A stretch of DNA of 64,000 nt, from assembly GCF_046197875.1 (NCBI RefSeq), contig NZ_CP166991.1:868001-932000 (forward strand), in the 5' to 3' direction. The notes under the pieces are model-generated. The model was not told the origin of the DNA, made no database searches, and saw only the letters and a list, made by a program, of their open reading frames with translations. This DNA comes from Methanobrevibacter_A acididurans (GTDB taxonomy: Archaea; Methanobacteriota; Methanobacteria; Methanobacteriales; Methanobacteriaceae). Positions 10,450-19,796 of the stretch are shown in pieces. The stretch's first letter is position 1, and each line of letters starts with the position of its first letter. The position numbers and the translations under genes are program-made.

Positions 10450-10698
10450 ATGATAAATGATGCAGAAAAAAATAGTATTAAAGAATATTTTAAGGATAAT
10501 TTAAACATAGATAATTTAGAATTTGAGATAATAAAAAATAATAAATTCATCAATTTATATAGTGATGAAATTAATTTAAACGATGTGCAACCAAGTATTG
10601 ATGATTTAAGATTCATTGAAAAAACATTAAATGCTGAATTTCAAGGAATAAAAAATACTTCAGGTAAATTCTATTTTAATTTTAAATTTAAAGAATAA
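10450..10698 (+). CDS. Small orphan protein (paralogue of 42393-42659)
   Basis: 82 aa with an AAGGAAG ribosome site. I do not recognise the family. The protein is charged, with no Cys cluster, signal peptide or membrane segment. Its C-terminal half resembles that of the 88-aa protein at 42393-42659: IEK-x-(L/I)N-x2-F-x2-I followed by a short G/N-K-x-(Y/Q) strand. Both appear to be mainly an N-terminal helix, a strand, a helix and a final strand hairpin. Each lies divergently beside a large DNA-processing gene or operon (here the giant helicase, there Mre11-Rad50). Function unknown. Confidence 0.65.
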   Translation: MINDAEKNSIKEYFKDNLNIDNLEFEIIKNNKFINLYSDEINLNDVQPSIDDLRFIEKTLNAEFQGIKNTSGKFYFNFKFKE

Positions 10699-10882
10699 CT
10701 AATTTTCTATTTTTTCAAATTATATATAATGAAATGAAGATTTTAATTAGAATCTTTAAAAAATATTATCCTTTTCTTTTCTTAAAAACTAAAAATTTAA
10801 TCTTAAAAAATAATATTAATTTAAATCTAATTTTAAAAATTTTTTAAAAAAAAGTTTAATAGAATAAAATAAAAATTTTATT

Positions 10883-11920
10883 CTATAAATTATTTAATGC
10901 AGCTACAATAAGTTCAATTGTTTTTTCAACATCATCCATGCTAGCTACACTAACTGGAGTATGAATATAACGTGTTGGTACACTTAAAACACCAGTTGGA
11001 ATTCCTTCACGAGCTAAATGAATAGCTGTACCATCAGTAGTTCCACCATCACTAACTTCTAATTGATAATCAATACCTTCTTTGTCCCCTGCACCAATAA
11101 GCATGTCACGAATAACTTTAGGTGTCATAATTCCTCTACCTGAAGCATCAATTAGAACAATTGCAGGACCTTTACCCATTTTACAAGGAGCTTCTTCTGG
11201 TTTAATACCTGGATGATCTCCAGATAAAGTAGTATCAAGTGCAAATGCATAATCTGGATTTAATTTAAAAGCTGCAACTTTAGCTCCTTTTAAACCAACT
11301 TCTTCTTGAACGGTTCCTACACCATAAACTGTTGCTTTAGTATCAACACGTTTAAGAACTTCCATCATTACATAGCATCCTAAACGATTATCTAAAGCTT
11401 TACCCATAACACAATTATTAGGGAATTCTTCAAACCAACTATTAAATGTTATAGGATCACCTATTGAAACCATTTTTAAAGCTTCTTTTTTATCTTTAGC
11501 TCCAATATCAATAAACATATCATCATATTTAACTACTTTGTTACGTTCAGAAGGTTTAGTAACATGAGGAGGTTTAGAACCGATAACACCTAAATGTTCA
11601 CCATCATCAGAATGAATAGTTACAGTTTGATTCATTAACATTTGATCATTAATTCCACCTATAGTAGCAAAACGGATAAAACCATCATCATCAATAAATT
11701 TAACCATTAAACCAATTTCATCCATATGAGATGCTAACATTACAGTAGGAGCACTTTTTTTACCTTTTTTAGTGCAAATAACATTCCCCATATCATCGGT
11801 TTCGATTTTATCAACGGAACCTTTTAATTCACGTCTAATGATATTTTCTATATTAGTTTCAAAACCAGAAATACCTGGAGTTGTACTTAATTCTTTAACT
11901 AAATCAATATTAGATTTCAA
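10883..11920 (-). CDS. M42 family metallo-aminopeptidase
   Basis: 345 aa, starting on TTG behind AGGAGGA. M42 peptidases are self-compartmentalising dodecameric aminopeptidases with a two-metal centre. The metal and catalytic motifs are visible: SHMDEIG near residue 64, DNRLG near residue 175, VQEEVGLKGA near 208 (catalytic and metal-binding Glu), ALDTT near 230 and a late IHTPVS with the last His. The length is typical of the family. It probably recycles peptides in the cytoplasm. It follows the permuted FrhB gene with a gap of only 44 bases, so the two may be co-transcribed. Confidence 0.92.
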   Translation of the reverse strand: MKSNIDLVKELSTTPGISGFETNIENIIRRELKGSVDKIETDDMGNVICTKKGKKSAPTVMLASHMDEIGLMVKFIDDDGFIRFATIGGINDQMLMNQTVTIHSDDGEHLGVIGSKPPHVTKPSERNKVVKYDDMFIDIGAKDKKEALKMVSIGDPITFNSWFEEFPNNCVMGKALDNRLGCYVMMEVLKRVDTKATVYGVGTVQEEVGLKGAKVAAFKLNPDYAFALDTTLSGDHPGIKPEEAPCKMGKGPAIVLIDASGRGIMTPKVIRDMLIGAGDKEGIDYQLEVSDGGTTDGTAIHLAREGIPTGVLSVPTRYIHTPVSVASMDDVEKTIELIVAALNNL

Positions 11921-11964
11921 AATAATATCCTCCTAAAATTCTTTCTTATAATATTATAAAATAT

Positions 11965-13053
11965 TTATTTATTAAGTTTTCTATTTTTTAAAGCTTTAAA
12001 ACCTACAGGTACTGTTGAATATTTAGTACCACTTGCAGCTACAACATCTTGAATACGGCCTGTAACAAAACTTTTAGGTTTCCATGCTTGATCTTCATCT
12101 TGACCTACAAGGAAAACTTCATCTACTAATTTATTCTCTAATAAATAAACTAGAATACTTGTAACTGCTCCCCCATCTTGACCTTCAATAGCTTCTGCAG
12201 TAACACTCATTATATCTATATAATTACCTAATGGTTTTTCATCCATATCTAATGGAACTACAGTATCACTTAAGTAGGTTCTAGGGCAGGCATAATAACA
12301 TGCATGACAATCTTCACGACATTTACCATATTTTTGTGGTTTTCTATCATTAATTTCTACAATGTCTTCAGGACAAACATATTCACATGCACCACAAAGT
12401 ACACATCCACCAACACTTATAACATCAGCTTCTAAATTATTGAATTGACATAAATCAGCTTCTTTTTCAAATTCTTCATCATCAATTACTCGTTGACTTA
12501 AAACTTGGCGACCGACACTTTCACGTTCTTCAACAATCTTTGAATTATCTTTAATTTTTTTATTAGATAATCGTGTTAATAGTTTTAATCCTTTTTCTGA
12601 TAATGGTTTAGATTTAAGGTAACCATTTTCAATACAATCATCTATGATTTTTTTACCAGTTTCATTTCGAACAATAACAGTACTCCATCCTTCTTCAGAG
12701 CCTACTGAACCTACACTTATATCTGAATTGTTTGCTGTGAAATCTGTGCAAATATTACAATTTTTTCGAGTAAATGGTCTTGTTTTTATGATTGGTGTAG
12801 AAAATTCATCACCATATATGAGTTTTGCTTTAAATTGACCTTTATCAATACGGAATTCTTTTACTTCATTCATATCTATATTATTTTCTGCTAAGAATTC
12901 TTTTAAGTAAGCATATGAAAAGTTTTCTGTACAAAATAAACCTATTTTTACAGTGATTGGTGATCCACCAGTTTTATCAGAGTATTTGTTTATTTTTGTT
13001 GCAGCTATTGCTTGACATGGTGTTCCAACCATTGCTATTTTTTCTTCAGGCAT
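11965..13053 (-). CDS. FrhB-like F420/flavin oxidoreductase with circularly permuted domains
   Basis: 362 aa. I choose the ATG at 13051-13053 because AGAGGTGA lies just upstream; an in-frame GTG four codons earlier is part of that site. Usual FrhB/FdhB proteins run ferredoxin, then GQSGGVVT (N-domain), then (G/A)xPCQ...LFCT (C-domain). Here the order is C-domain first (VGTPCQ at residues 9-14, LFCTENF near 40, CNICTDF near 97), then two [4Fe-4S] motifs (CVLCGACEYVCP near 214 and CHACYYACP near 248), and last the N-domain (GQDGGAVT near 291, SGTKYSTVP at the end). All parts are present but rotated. It probably transfers electrons between F420H2 and iron-sulfur partners; the partner is unknown. 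Confidence 0.85.
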   Translation of the reverse strand: MPEEKIAMVGTPCQAIAATKINKYSDKTGGSPITVKIGLFCTENFSYAYLKEFLAENNIDMNEVKEFRIDKGQFKAKLIYGDEFSTPIIKTRPFTRKNCNICTDFTANNSDISVGSVGSEEGWSTVIVRNETGKKIIDDCIENGYLKSKPLSEKGLKLLTRLSNKKIKDNSKIVEERESVGRQVLSQRVIDDEEFEKEADLCQFNNLEADVISVGGCVLCGACEYVCPEDIVEINDRKPQKYGKCREDCHACYYACPRTYLSDTVVPLDMDEKPLGNYIDIMSVTAEAIEGQDGGAVTSILVYLLENKLVDEVFLVGQDEDQAWKPKSFVTGRIQDVVAASGTKYSTVPVGFKALKNRKLNK

Positions 13054-13189
13054 AGTAATTGTCACCTCTAAATTATTTTTAATTTTTTTAAATTTTTTTG
13101 ATAAATATTTTATTTTTTAACCATTTTATAAAAAAAGATTCATTATAATATTATATTAAATTTTTTATATAATAAAGTTTATGAAGATT

Positions 13190-13867
13190 TTAATAATTGT
13201 CATAGACAGTTTTATATTCTTTTAAATGGTTTATATTTATCAGTTCTAAAGGATTATCTTCTTCTATGCCATAAAATTCATACCCATCTGCAAATATTTT
13301 ACGCAATATTGGGTTTAGGTTATCATTTTCTGTTTTTAAGTATTTAATTAATTCTAACCTATTTGCTGCAAATGGCATTCCTAATCCTTCAGGTGAATTT
13401 AATTTACCTTTTTCCCTACGTCTTAATATAGAAATAGTATGTTTAGGGTCTTTAGATTGAAGAATATGATTTATAATGTTGTTATATGTTTTTGTTGTAA
13501 CTGTAGGTTGGTCACCTGTTGTACATAAAACAATTTCAGAATTAGTATTTTTTAGACCATTAAGTAATGATACTGATAAACCTACATCTCGTGGTTTGTT
13601 TTCTATGATTTTTAATCTATCATCAGCAATATCATTAATTGATTTTAGTATTTCTTCATTATAATAACCAAGTACTAGAATTATTTGGTCTACTTTACAG
13701 GATAATGTATGGTTTAATGTTTCACTTATTACATTTGTTAATGTTCCATCATGTTTTTTTAGAGGAAGTGTTAACTTATTTTTTAAAGGAACATTAGATA
13801 ATAACTGGTCTGCTCTCATACGAGAATTTTTACCAGCAGCAGTAACAATAACTGAAACATTTACCAT
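13190..13867 (-). CDS. MobA-like nucleotidyltransferase (NTP_transf_3)
   Basis: 225 aa. The N-terminus VIVTAAGKNSRM is the nucleotide-binding signature of the MobA/MocA/GlmU superfamily, and TTGDQPTV near residue 116 is the metal-binding (Asp) motif that follows. A late FAADGYEFYGI-like segment ends the Rossmann-like domain. Members transfer a nucleotide to a molybdenum cofactor, a sugar phosphate or another small substrate; the substrate here cannot be told from the sequence. It sits between the FrhB-like gene and cell-envelope genes on the same strand, so either a cofactor or a wall-sugar role is possible. Confidence 0.75.
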   Translation of the reverse strand: MVNVSVIVTAAGKNSRMRADQLLSNVPLKNKLTLPLKKHDGTLTNVISETLNHTLSCKVDQIILVLGYYNEEILKSINDIADDRLKIIENKPRDVGLSVSLLNGLKNTNSEIVLCTTGDQPTVTTKTYNNIINHILQSKDPKHTISILRRREKGKLNSPEGLGMPFAANRLELIKYLKTENDNLNPILRKIFADGYEFYGIEEDNPLELININHLKEYKTVYDNY

Positions 13868-13915
13868 AACTATTAAAATCCTATAATTAAAATTTTATTT
13901 AAATAATTTTTTAAC

Positions 13916-15175
13916 TTAATCTCCAGAGGTTTCCACAGCAATACTAGTTGAATTAGTATCATTAACAGTTACATTGTTTGGAATGAGTTCTTGAGCGGAA
14001 CAACAAATTTTCATATCTGTTCCATCCCCTTCAGTCCACATTGTAATTTTAATTGGATAATCTAAAGGATTTGTAACTTTAATACCTGTTGCTGGATTAT
14101 AACCGAATAATACAGCATCTTCATCAGAAGCCATACCTACAGGTAACGGAGCCCCAATTGACATAACAGTAGAACGTAATGTTCTAGCTGGAGGACATAC
14201 TCCATGTGTAGCTGTACCAGATTCAGCATCAGGTTCAACTACTGAACTAAAACTAACATCAGAACGACCAGAACCTTGTGAATTAGCCGGAATTATAGTA
14301 TTATTCCAAGCTTTAACAAACTGTTTAGCATTTAATGCACGATTAGCATCATTATATTGTGGGTGACTACCAAGATAAGTGTAAGAATTAGTTACTTCAT
14401 GATAAGTACTATTCGGAGTAGTATAAATCATTACAGTATCTCCACCACCATGAACATTTGAATAATTATATGCTGCAGGTATTTTTTTAACTTCTTCAGG
14501 AGTCATGAAAGCTCTTCCATCACTTAAATCCCCAATACCATATTCAAGATTATATTTAGCTCCAACTTGAGCATAACTATACCAAGATTTAATTTGATCA
14601 ACACTACTGAAATCATGAGGTAAAGTATCATTACTCATATCATTTTCATTAACATGCTTAACTGTTTCACCAGTTAAATTATTAACAATATCTACACCAT
14701 CATCAGTTTTTACAGCTTGAGTATAAGGTTCATTATATCCCCATACAAAATCATCAGGAGAATGAACAACAATAGAATTATTTTCAATAGCAACATAACC
14801 TGGACCATCAAAATTTGATACACTACCAGTATCAGTAACATTACCTTTAACTACATCTTCTGTAGGCATTGGTACAGTTCCTGAAGCAAAGGAATAAGCC
14901 GCTCCCAATAAATCTAAATTAACAATTCTATCAACTAAATATTGGATATTAATAGCTACAGGGTATCTATTTATATTATTTTCATCAATTATTGCATCTC
15001 CACTATAAACAGTGGATCCATTTTCAACTTTTAGTAAATTACTAACATCACCTGTGCTTAAAGAGTTTGTATGGGCAAAACTAAATGGTGTTAATATTAG
15101 ACAGATAAGTAAAAGTCCTAAACATATCTTAAACGCATTCTTTTTCCATAGTCCTTTTAAACTAATTTTATTCAC
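13916..15175 (-). CDS. Exported VanW-like protein
   Basis: 419 aa, starting at a GTG that overlaps the only ribosome-site-like sequence (AAGGAAGTGA). The first ~35 residues are a signal peptide or anchor: basic (KGLWKKN), then a hydrophobic stretch ending in SFAHT. The C-terminal third resembles VanW-family domains: an SFSSVVEP start, THGVCPPARTLRSTV where VanW has G-CQ-x2-(S/T)TLYNA, a later acidic turn, and NPLDYPIKI where VanW has N-TDYPI-I. VanW proteins are surface proteins of unclear function found with wall synthesis genes. The gene lies just downstream of a Mur-ligase, which fits a role at the pseudomurein wall. Similarity judged by eye only. Confidence 0.6.
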   Translation of the reverse strand: MNKISLKGLWKKNAFKICLGLLLICLILTPFSFAHTNSLSTGDVSNLLKVENGSTVYSGDAIIDENNINRYPVAINIQYLVDRIVNLDLLGAAYSFASGTVPMPTEDVVKGNVTDTGSVSNFDGPGYVAIENNSIVVHSPDDFVWGYNEPYTQAVKTDDGVDIVNNLTGETVKHVNENDMSNDTLPHDFSSVDQIKSWYSYAQVGAKYNLEYGIGDLSDGRAFMTPEEVKKIPAAYNYSNVHGGGDTVMIYTTPNSTYHEVTNSYTYLGSHPQYNDANRALNAKQFVKAWNNTIIPANSQGSGRSDVSFSSVVEPDAESGTATHGVCPPARTLRSTVMSIGAPLPVGMASDEDAVLFGYNPATGIKVTNPLDYPIKITMWTEGDGTDMKICCSAQELIPNNVTVNDTNSTSIAVETSGD

Positions 15176-15203
15176 TTCCTTATTATTTAATAATTATTTT
15201 AAA

Positions 15204-16496
15204 TTAAAATGATTTATTTATTGATTCAATTATTTCTTCTAAACGTATTTGTATTTGTATTATTGCATCTTGACCATTTCCACCAATAAAGATAGCATCT
15301 TCAAAACTAAATTCTGCTACAAATGCTACAATTTCATCTAAATTATTTGCGATTTCAATTCGCCCATTATAATTTAAAGATTGTAATCTCATTTTAGCAT
15401 AATCGATTGTATCTTCTAATCCAGGGAATAATACTATGACTTCAGGATTATGATTAACTACTTCATTTAATATATCTAAACGATCCTCTTCATTAACTCT
15501 TGGTGTTCCAATAAATATAGCATGAAAATCTTTTTCTTCTAATATACTATGTATTGCACTACTATTATCAGATTTACCAATAAAAATATCACAATCATTT
15601 AAATGTAATACTTTTAATCTTCCTTCCACAGGTTGAAAGTTTTCTAAAGTATCTTTTATGATTGGTTCATCTATTCCTAATTTTTTAGATATTGCTGAAG
15701 CTAATCCAGCATCTAATTTATTGAAGTTACCGAATAATTGTAAAGGATATTCAGTTTCTTTAAAATAGTTAGTTTCACGAGCTGAAGATTCTAATTCATC
15801 TTTAAAATCCTGATATTTACTTATAAATACTTCTTTTCCTTTAAAGAAATTTTTAACAGTATTTTTATAATTTTCAATACTTTTATGCACATTCATATGG
15901 TCATTACCAATATTTGTTAAACCAACAATATCAAAGTCAAAACAGTAATTACAAAAATTTAATGTCATGTCACATACTTCTATTAACATTACATCATAAT
16001 CTCCTTTTTCTGCTTCAAGAATTAAATCATAGTAACCTTCAAATCCTCCACCACCATTTCCACCTATTAATACATTATATCCTGCTTTTTCTAGAATTTT
16101 ATGTATCATAGTTACAGTTGTGGTTTTGCCATTTGTTCCAGTTATTCCTATAGTGAATATTTCTCTATGTTTAGTCAATACATCACATAGGAGTTTTCCT
16201 TGTTTTTGATATTTGTTTGCTAGTTCTGTACCGAACATGCTTGGACTAATTGCTACAGCATCACAGTTATCTATTTCTTCGGGATTAGTAAATCCTAAAT
16301 CTATCATAGCATTTTCTATTATAAAACTTAAACGTTTTTCTTTAGATAATAGGTTAATATCCGCAACAGGTAAGTTCATGTTTTCTAAATTTAACTTTGT
16401 TGATAAATCAGATGCATAAACATCCCAATTATTACGTAATAATGACTCAAAGGCTTTTTTTCCTTCTACTCCTAAACCGATTACTGCTGCTCTCAA
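15204..16496 (-). CDS. Mur-ligase family protein (pseudomurein peptide ligase candidate)
   Basis: 430 aa from a TTG at 16494-16496, preceded by AAAGGGAT; a longer open frame upstream adds 29 basic and hydrophobic residues with no ribosome site. The N-terminus AAVIGLGVEG is the Rossmann-like UDP-binding domain. ITGTNGKTTT (about residues 120-129) is the ATP P-loop of Mur ligases, followed by an E-x-C region and NIGNDHMNVH, the metal/ATP motif. The C-domain begins near PVEGRLKV. Mur-ligase homologues of this order build the peptide part of pseudomurein. Which amino acid it adds cannot be read from the sequence. The VanW-like exported protein follows directly. Confidence 0.85.
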   Translation of the reverse strand: MRAAVIGLGVEGKKAFESLLRNNWDVYASDLSTKLNLENMNLPVADINLLSKEKRLSFIIENAMIDLGFTNPEEIDNCDAVAISPSMFGTELANKYQKQGKLLCDVLTKHREIFTIGITGTNGKTTTVTMIHKILEKAGYNVLIGGNGGGGFEGYYDLILEAEKGDYDVMLIEVCDMTLNFCNYCFDFDIVGLTNIGNDHMNVHKSIENYKNTVKNFFKGKEVFISKYQDFKDELESSARETNYFKETEYPLQLFGNFNKLDAGLASAISKKLGIDEPIIKDTLENFQPVEGRLKVLHLNDCDIFIGKSDNSSAIHSILEEKDFHAIFIGTPRVNEEDRLDILNEVVNHNPEVIVLFPGLEDTIDYAKMRLQSLNYNGRIEIANNLDEIVAFVAEFSFEDAIFIGGNGQDAIIQIQIRLEEIIESINKSF

Positions 16497-16783
16497 ATTA
16501 ATCCCTTTAATAATAATTTTATAATCTTTAATTTCTAATATTATGGTATTCATTATTCTAAAAAAAAATTTTATTTTAATCAAATGTTTAAATTATTAAT
16601 AACTTTATTAAATTAAATATTAATTTAAATTAATTTAAAATTAAATAGAATATTAAATATCACTACATAGTTATATAAATTAAAATATATAAATTTAATC
16701 TCTATAAATATTGAAAATAATTTTCTAAATCTTATTTAGGATTTAAATATCAAAGTAAAAAAAATTTAAGGTAGTAAAAAAAT

Positions 16784-17332
16784 ATGAAAACTAAAAAAGA
16801 AAAAGAAATATTTAAAAACACTTTTAAGATGAATGACACTATATTTTTAATTAAAGAAATCCAAGAAGAACACCAACACTACCTAAAAGAAGAAATAGAT
16901 AAATATGAAATTAGTTACGAACAATTAAAATTGTTACTTGCAATTAAAAACAATCCTAAAGTTAATCAAAAAGATTTATCTGAAATTTATGATATAAACG
17001 AATCAAGCATTACTAGATCTATAAGAAAATTAGAAAAAAACCAATACATAAACCGTATACCTAATCTAGAGAATCATAGAAAAAAAGATTTAATATTAAC
17101 CAAAAAATCAGAAGAAACTTTAAATAGTTTAATTAAGCATGAAAATAATTGGACAACTAAATTAAAAAATATTTTAACCTTAAATGAAGAAGAACAATTA
17201 AATACTTTATTGAAAAAATTTAATGAAAATAAAACAAAGCAAATTAATAAACCAAAAGTAAAAACTGAAAAAATCTTAAAAAAACCAGTAGAAAAAATAT
17301 TTGGACAAGAATATAAAATAATTAAAAATTAA
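16784..17332 (+). CDS. MarR-family transcription regulator
   Basis: 182 aa with an AAGGTAG ribosome site. The central part is a winged helix-turn-helix: KVNQKDLSEIYDINESSITRSIRKLEK (two turns starting near residue 65), then a basic wing with NHRKKDLILT near residue 105 and a C-terminal dimerisation helix. This is the MarR layout. The last ~35 residues are Lys-rich and extend past the usual ~145 aa. It is transcribed toward the DUF4013 genes, divergent from the Mur-ligase. MarR proteins often control the gene they diverge from or their own operon; the ligand is unknown. Confidence 0.85.
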   Translation: MKTKKEKEIFKNTFKMNDTIFLIKEIQEEHQHYLKEEIDKYEISYEQLKLLLAIKNNPKVNQKDLSEIYDINESSITRSIRKLEKNQYINRIPNLENHRKKDLILTKKSEETLNSLIKHENNWTTKLKNILTLNEEEQLNTLLKKFNENKTKQINKPKVKTEKILKKPVEKIFGQEYKIIKN

Positions 17333-17361
17333 AAAAGGAAGAGAATATTACTGAAAAATTT

Positions 17362-18741
17362 TTAATCCTTCTTTTTATCTTCCTCATTTTTTTGAAGTTT
17401 AGCTATTATATCTTCAGGATTAGAATCATCATCAGAAATTAAATTTTGAATTTCTTTAAAAGCATCTTCTTTAGCTTTTTTAGATGATAATTCTTTATCA
17501 TCTACAGTGATAAATTCTTTTTTAATAGAAGATTCATCAATTTTTACATCATCTTTAACAGGACCAATAGAACCTTTAATTGGTTCTTTAATTCGAAGTT
17601 CAGATCCGTCAATAGGATTTATAAGAACTTTACCCTCAGGTTTAATATTCTCCTCAGAAACATCATCAGTTTCAAAATCAGAACTAATAATAGTACCCTT
17701 AGATTTTGGGTAGACAACTTCTCCTTTAGGTTTTGGATGAATAACTTTACCTACAGGTTTTTGAACATCTTCATTTTTTTCTTTTGAATAATTATTAATA
17801 CCCTGTTTTCTTAAACTTTGAGTTTGTTTAATCGCATTATCTTGTTTTTCTGCGCTTTTTTTAAGATTTTTTTGACGTAACTCTTCTTTTTCCTTTAGTA
17901 TAGACATTTGATTTAACTCATCATTGGGATCAATATCACTACTTAAAGCTCCTACGTATTTAGTTTGTTTATAAACTAAGCCAATAGCTCGACTAGCAAA
18001 TAAAATTGTGTAAGGGAAAATAACTAAACATGCAACCAGTAAGCCAACATAAGGAATAAGACCTAAAAGAATACGTATACAAGCTAATATTATTAAATAT
18101 AAAGATATAACAATGAACCAAGTAATATAAGTACTCCAACCTATAGTTTTCATAGTTTCTAGGACAGCTCGGAAATTAAAAGCTTCTTTAAAACTTTCAG
18201 TATCTACCATTCTAGATAAGCTCATTACAAAGAAAAATGAGAAAATTAAACCTAAAACGAATAGGATAATAAATGTCATAGTGTAAGATGATTGAGTAAT
18301 ACCATTAATAAATCCACTAAATAAATCCCCTGTAGGGAAACCTAATACTGTAAAGTAAGGATTTGAAGCTTGAAGTAATTGAATTATAGCACTATTACTA
18401 CCAGAAGAAATTAACATTATATAGAAGAGAACAAATGGGATAATTGTATAAACAATTCCAAGAACAAAGTATTTCAAACCATCAACAATATTTTCCACAA
18501 AAGAAAAACTAGGAATATCTTTTTTATGTCTGATAGCAGAAGCAATCACACTACAAATATAACCAAAAATAACAATTTCCAAAATTAAAACAATAAACAT
18601 TACTAAAAGACTAATAGGTCTAATACTTGCAAATGTTTCAACATAACGCATAATAAATAAAAAAATACCTAAAATTAAATACTTTTTCCAATCTCTTAAT
18701 GGATAATCCAAACTATCCACCAGTATATCTAAAACTCCCAT
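17362..18741 (-). CDS. DUF4013 membrane protein with long acidic cytoplasmic tail
   Basis: 459 aa from the ATG at 18739-18741 (an in-frame TTG five codons upstream is possible). DYPLRDWKKYLILG near the N-terminus is the DUF4013 signature. About six hydrophobic segments follow up to residue ~265. The last ~190 residues are hydrophilic, coiled and charged, with repeated (K/G)VI(H/Y)PK motifs and an acidic end. The function of DUF4013 is unknown; it is found repeatedly in Methanobacteriales. The paralogue upstream (18774-19580) has only the membrane part, and the two are 32 bases apart, so they form an operon and perhaps a complex. Confidence 0.8.
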   Translation of the reverse strand: MGVLDILVDSLDYPLRDWKKYLILGIFLFIMRYVETFASIRPISLLVMFIVLILEIVIFGYICSVIASAIRHKKDIPSFSFVENIVDGLKYFVLGIVYTIIPFVLFYIMLISSGSNSAIIQLLQASNPYFTVLGFPTGDLFSGFINGITQSSYTMTFIILFVLGLIFSFFFVMSLSRMVDTESFKEAFNFRAVLETMKTIGWSTYITWFIVISLYLIILACIRILLGLIPYVGLLVACLVIFPYTILFASRAIGLVYKQTKYVGALSSDIDPNDELNQMSILKEKEELRQKNLKKSAEKQDNAIKQTQSLRKQGINNYSKEKNEDVQKPVGKVIHPKPKGEVVYPKSKGTIISSDFETDDVSEENIKPEGKVLINPIDGSELRIKEPIKGSIGPVKDDVKIDESSIKKEFITVDDKELSSKKAKEDAFKEIQNLISDDDSNPEDIIAKLQKNEEDKKKD

Positions 18742-18773
18742 AATATCCACGTCCAATAAAATTTAATTTTAAA

Positions 18774-19580
18774 TTAAGCTTCCATATAAATTAATCCAAT
18801 AGATCTAGATAAAAACATTACCATATAAGGAACTATTAATAAAATAGCAATTAATCCCCCTAAAAATGAAAATCGGAACAAAAAAAAGTTTATAAAAATT
18901 AATAGTAATAAAATTATTAAAACCATAATAAACCATATTAAATATAATTTTATTCCAATTCCATCAATTGTGTTAATAATAGTACCTAAATCAACTCCTT
19001 TAATAATATTATCCATACTTGCAAATCTAGCTAATCCAATATAAAATAATGAAAGAGTAAACAAAATAACAATAAAACTTACAAGTGCAGTTATTCCTAA
19101 CCTGGAAATTGTATTAGCAATTAATTCATCAGGTAAAAGGCTTGTATTAACTAATACAATAGTATTCTTCATTATAAAAGAACCTATTTGTAAAATATGA
19201 TCCAATAATCCTGTAACAAATGCAACAATGACTATGATTACAATAGGAATTAAGCAATACAAAAAGCTTAATAATACAAATCCAACACCATTTTGAAAAT
19301 CTTTAACACAATTAAAATTAGGTGCTTTATCATATCCATGAACTGTATGAGCTATCATATTAACATGAAACCCTACAATCAAAAAAGATAAAATAAAACC
19401 CACAATCAATGTTATAAGACTTAATATTAAATTACCATTACCATTTAACTCTGGAGATATAGCTATTAATGTTATTACTAAATTCAAAACACTTAAAACT
19501 AACATCTTTTTCCAATTAAATAATGGATAAGTTAATGCATCTTTAATAATATTAAAAGATTTATTTATTTTTATCACCAA
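18774..19580 (-). CDS. DUF4013 membrane protein
   Basis: 268 aa. ALTYPLFNWKKMLVLS near the N-terminus matches the DUF4013 start motif of the next gene. About six transmembrane helices follow with short loops, and the protein ends soon after the last one (FLSRSIGLIYMEA), matching the SRAIGLVYKQ segment of its paralogue. It thus lacks the long cytoplasmic tail. The start is uncertain: TTG at 19580 and GTG at 19577 are both possible and no clear ribosome site is seen, so the mRNA may be leaderless. Function unknown. Confidence 0.78.
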   Translation of the reverse strand: MVIKINKSFNIIKDALTYPLFNWKKMLVLSVLNLVITLIAISPELNGNGNLILSLITLIVGFILSFLIVGFHVNMIAHTVHGYDKAPNFNCVKDFQNGVGFVLLSFLYCLIPIVIIVIVAFVTGLLDHILQIGSFIMKNTIVLVNTSLLPDELIANTISRLGITALVSFIVILFTLSLFYIGLARFASMDNIIKGVDLGTIINTIDGIGIKLYLIWFIMVLIILLLLIFINFFLFRFSFLGGLIAILLIVPYMVMFLSRSIGLIYMEA

Positions 19581-19753
19581 ATAATCTTAATCTATTAGAT
19601 AATCTTAATTGTATAATTAATATTTGATTAAAATAAGTATATAAACTTTACTAATAATGAAATTAGATACCTAAAAAGATTACAAATCAAAAAAATAGCT
19701 TTAATATAAAAAATAATAAAAATTAATCAAAAAAATAGCTTTAAAAAGTCTAG

Positions 19754-19779
19754 AAAAAAGGATAAAATTTAATCCTTTT
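19754..19779 (-). terminator. Hairpin terminator after glnA
   Basis: A perfect 8-bp inverted repeat (AAAAGGAT at 19756-19763 and ATCCTTTT at 19772-19779, 8-base loop) lies just past the glnA stop. On the minus strand it ends in a run of T. Confidence 0.55.
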
Positions 19780-19796
19780 ATTAATTGTAAAACTGT

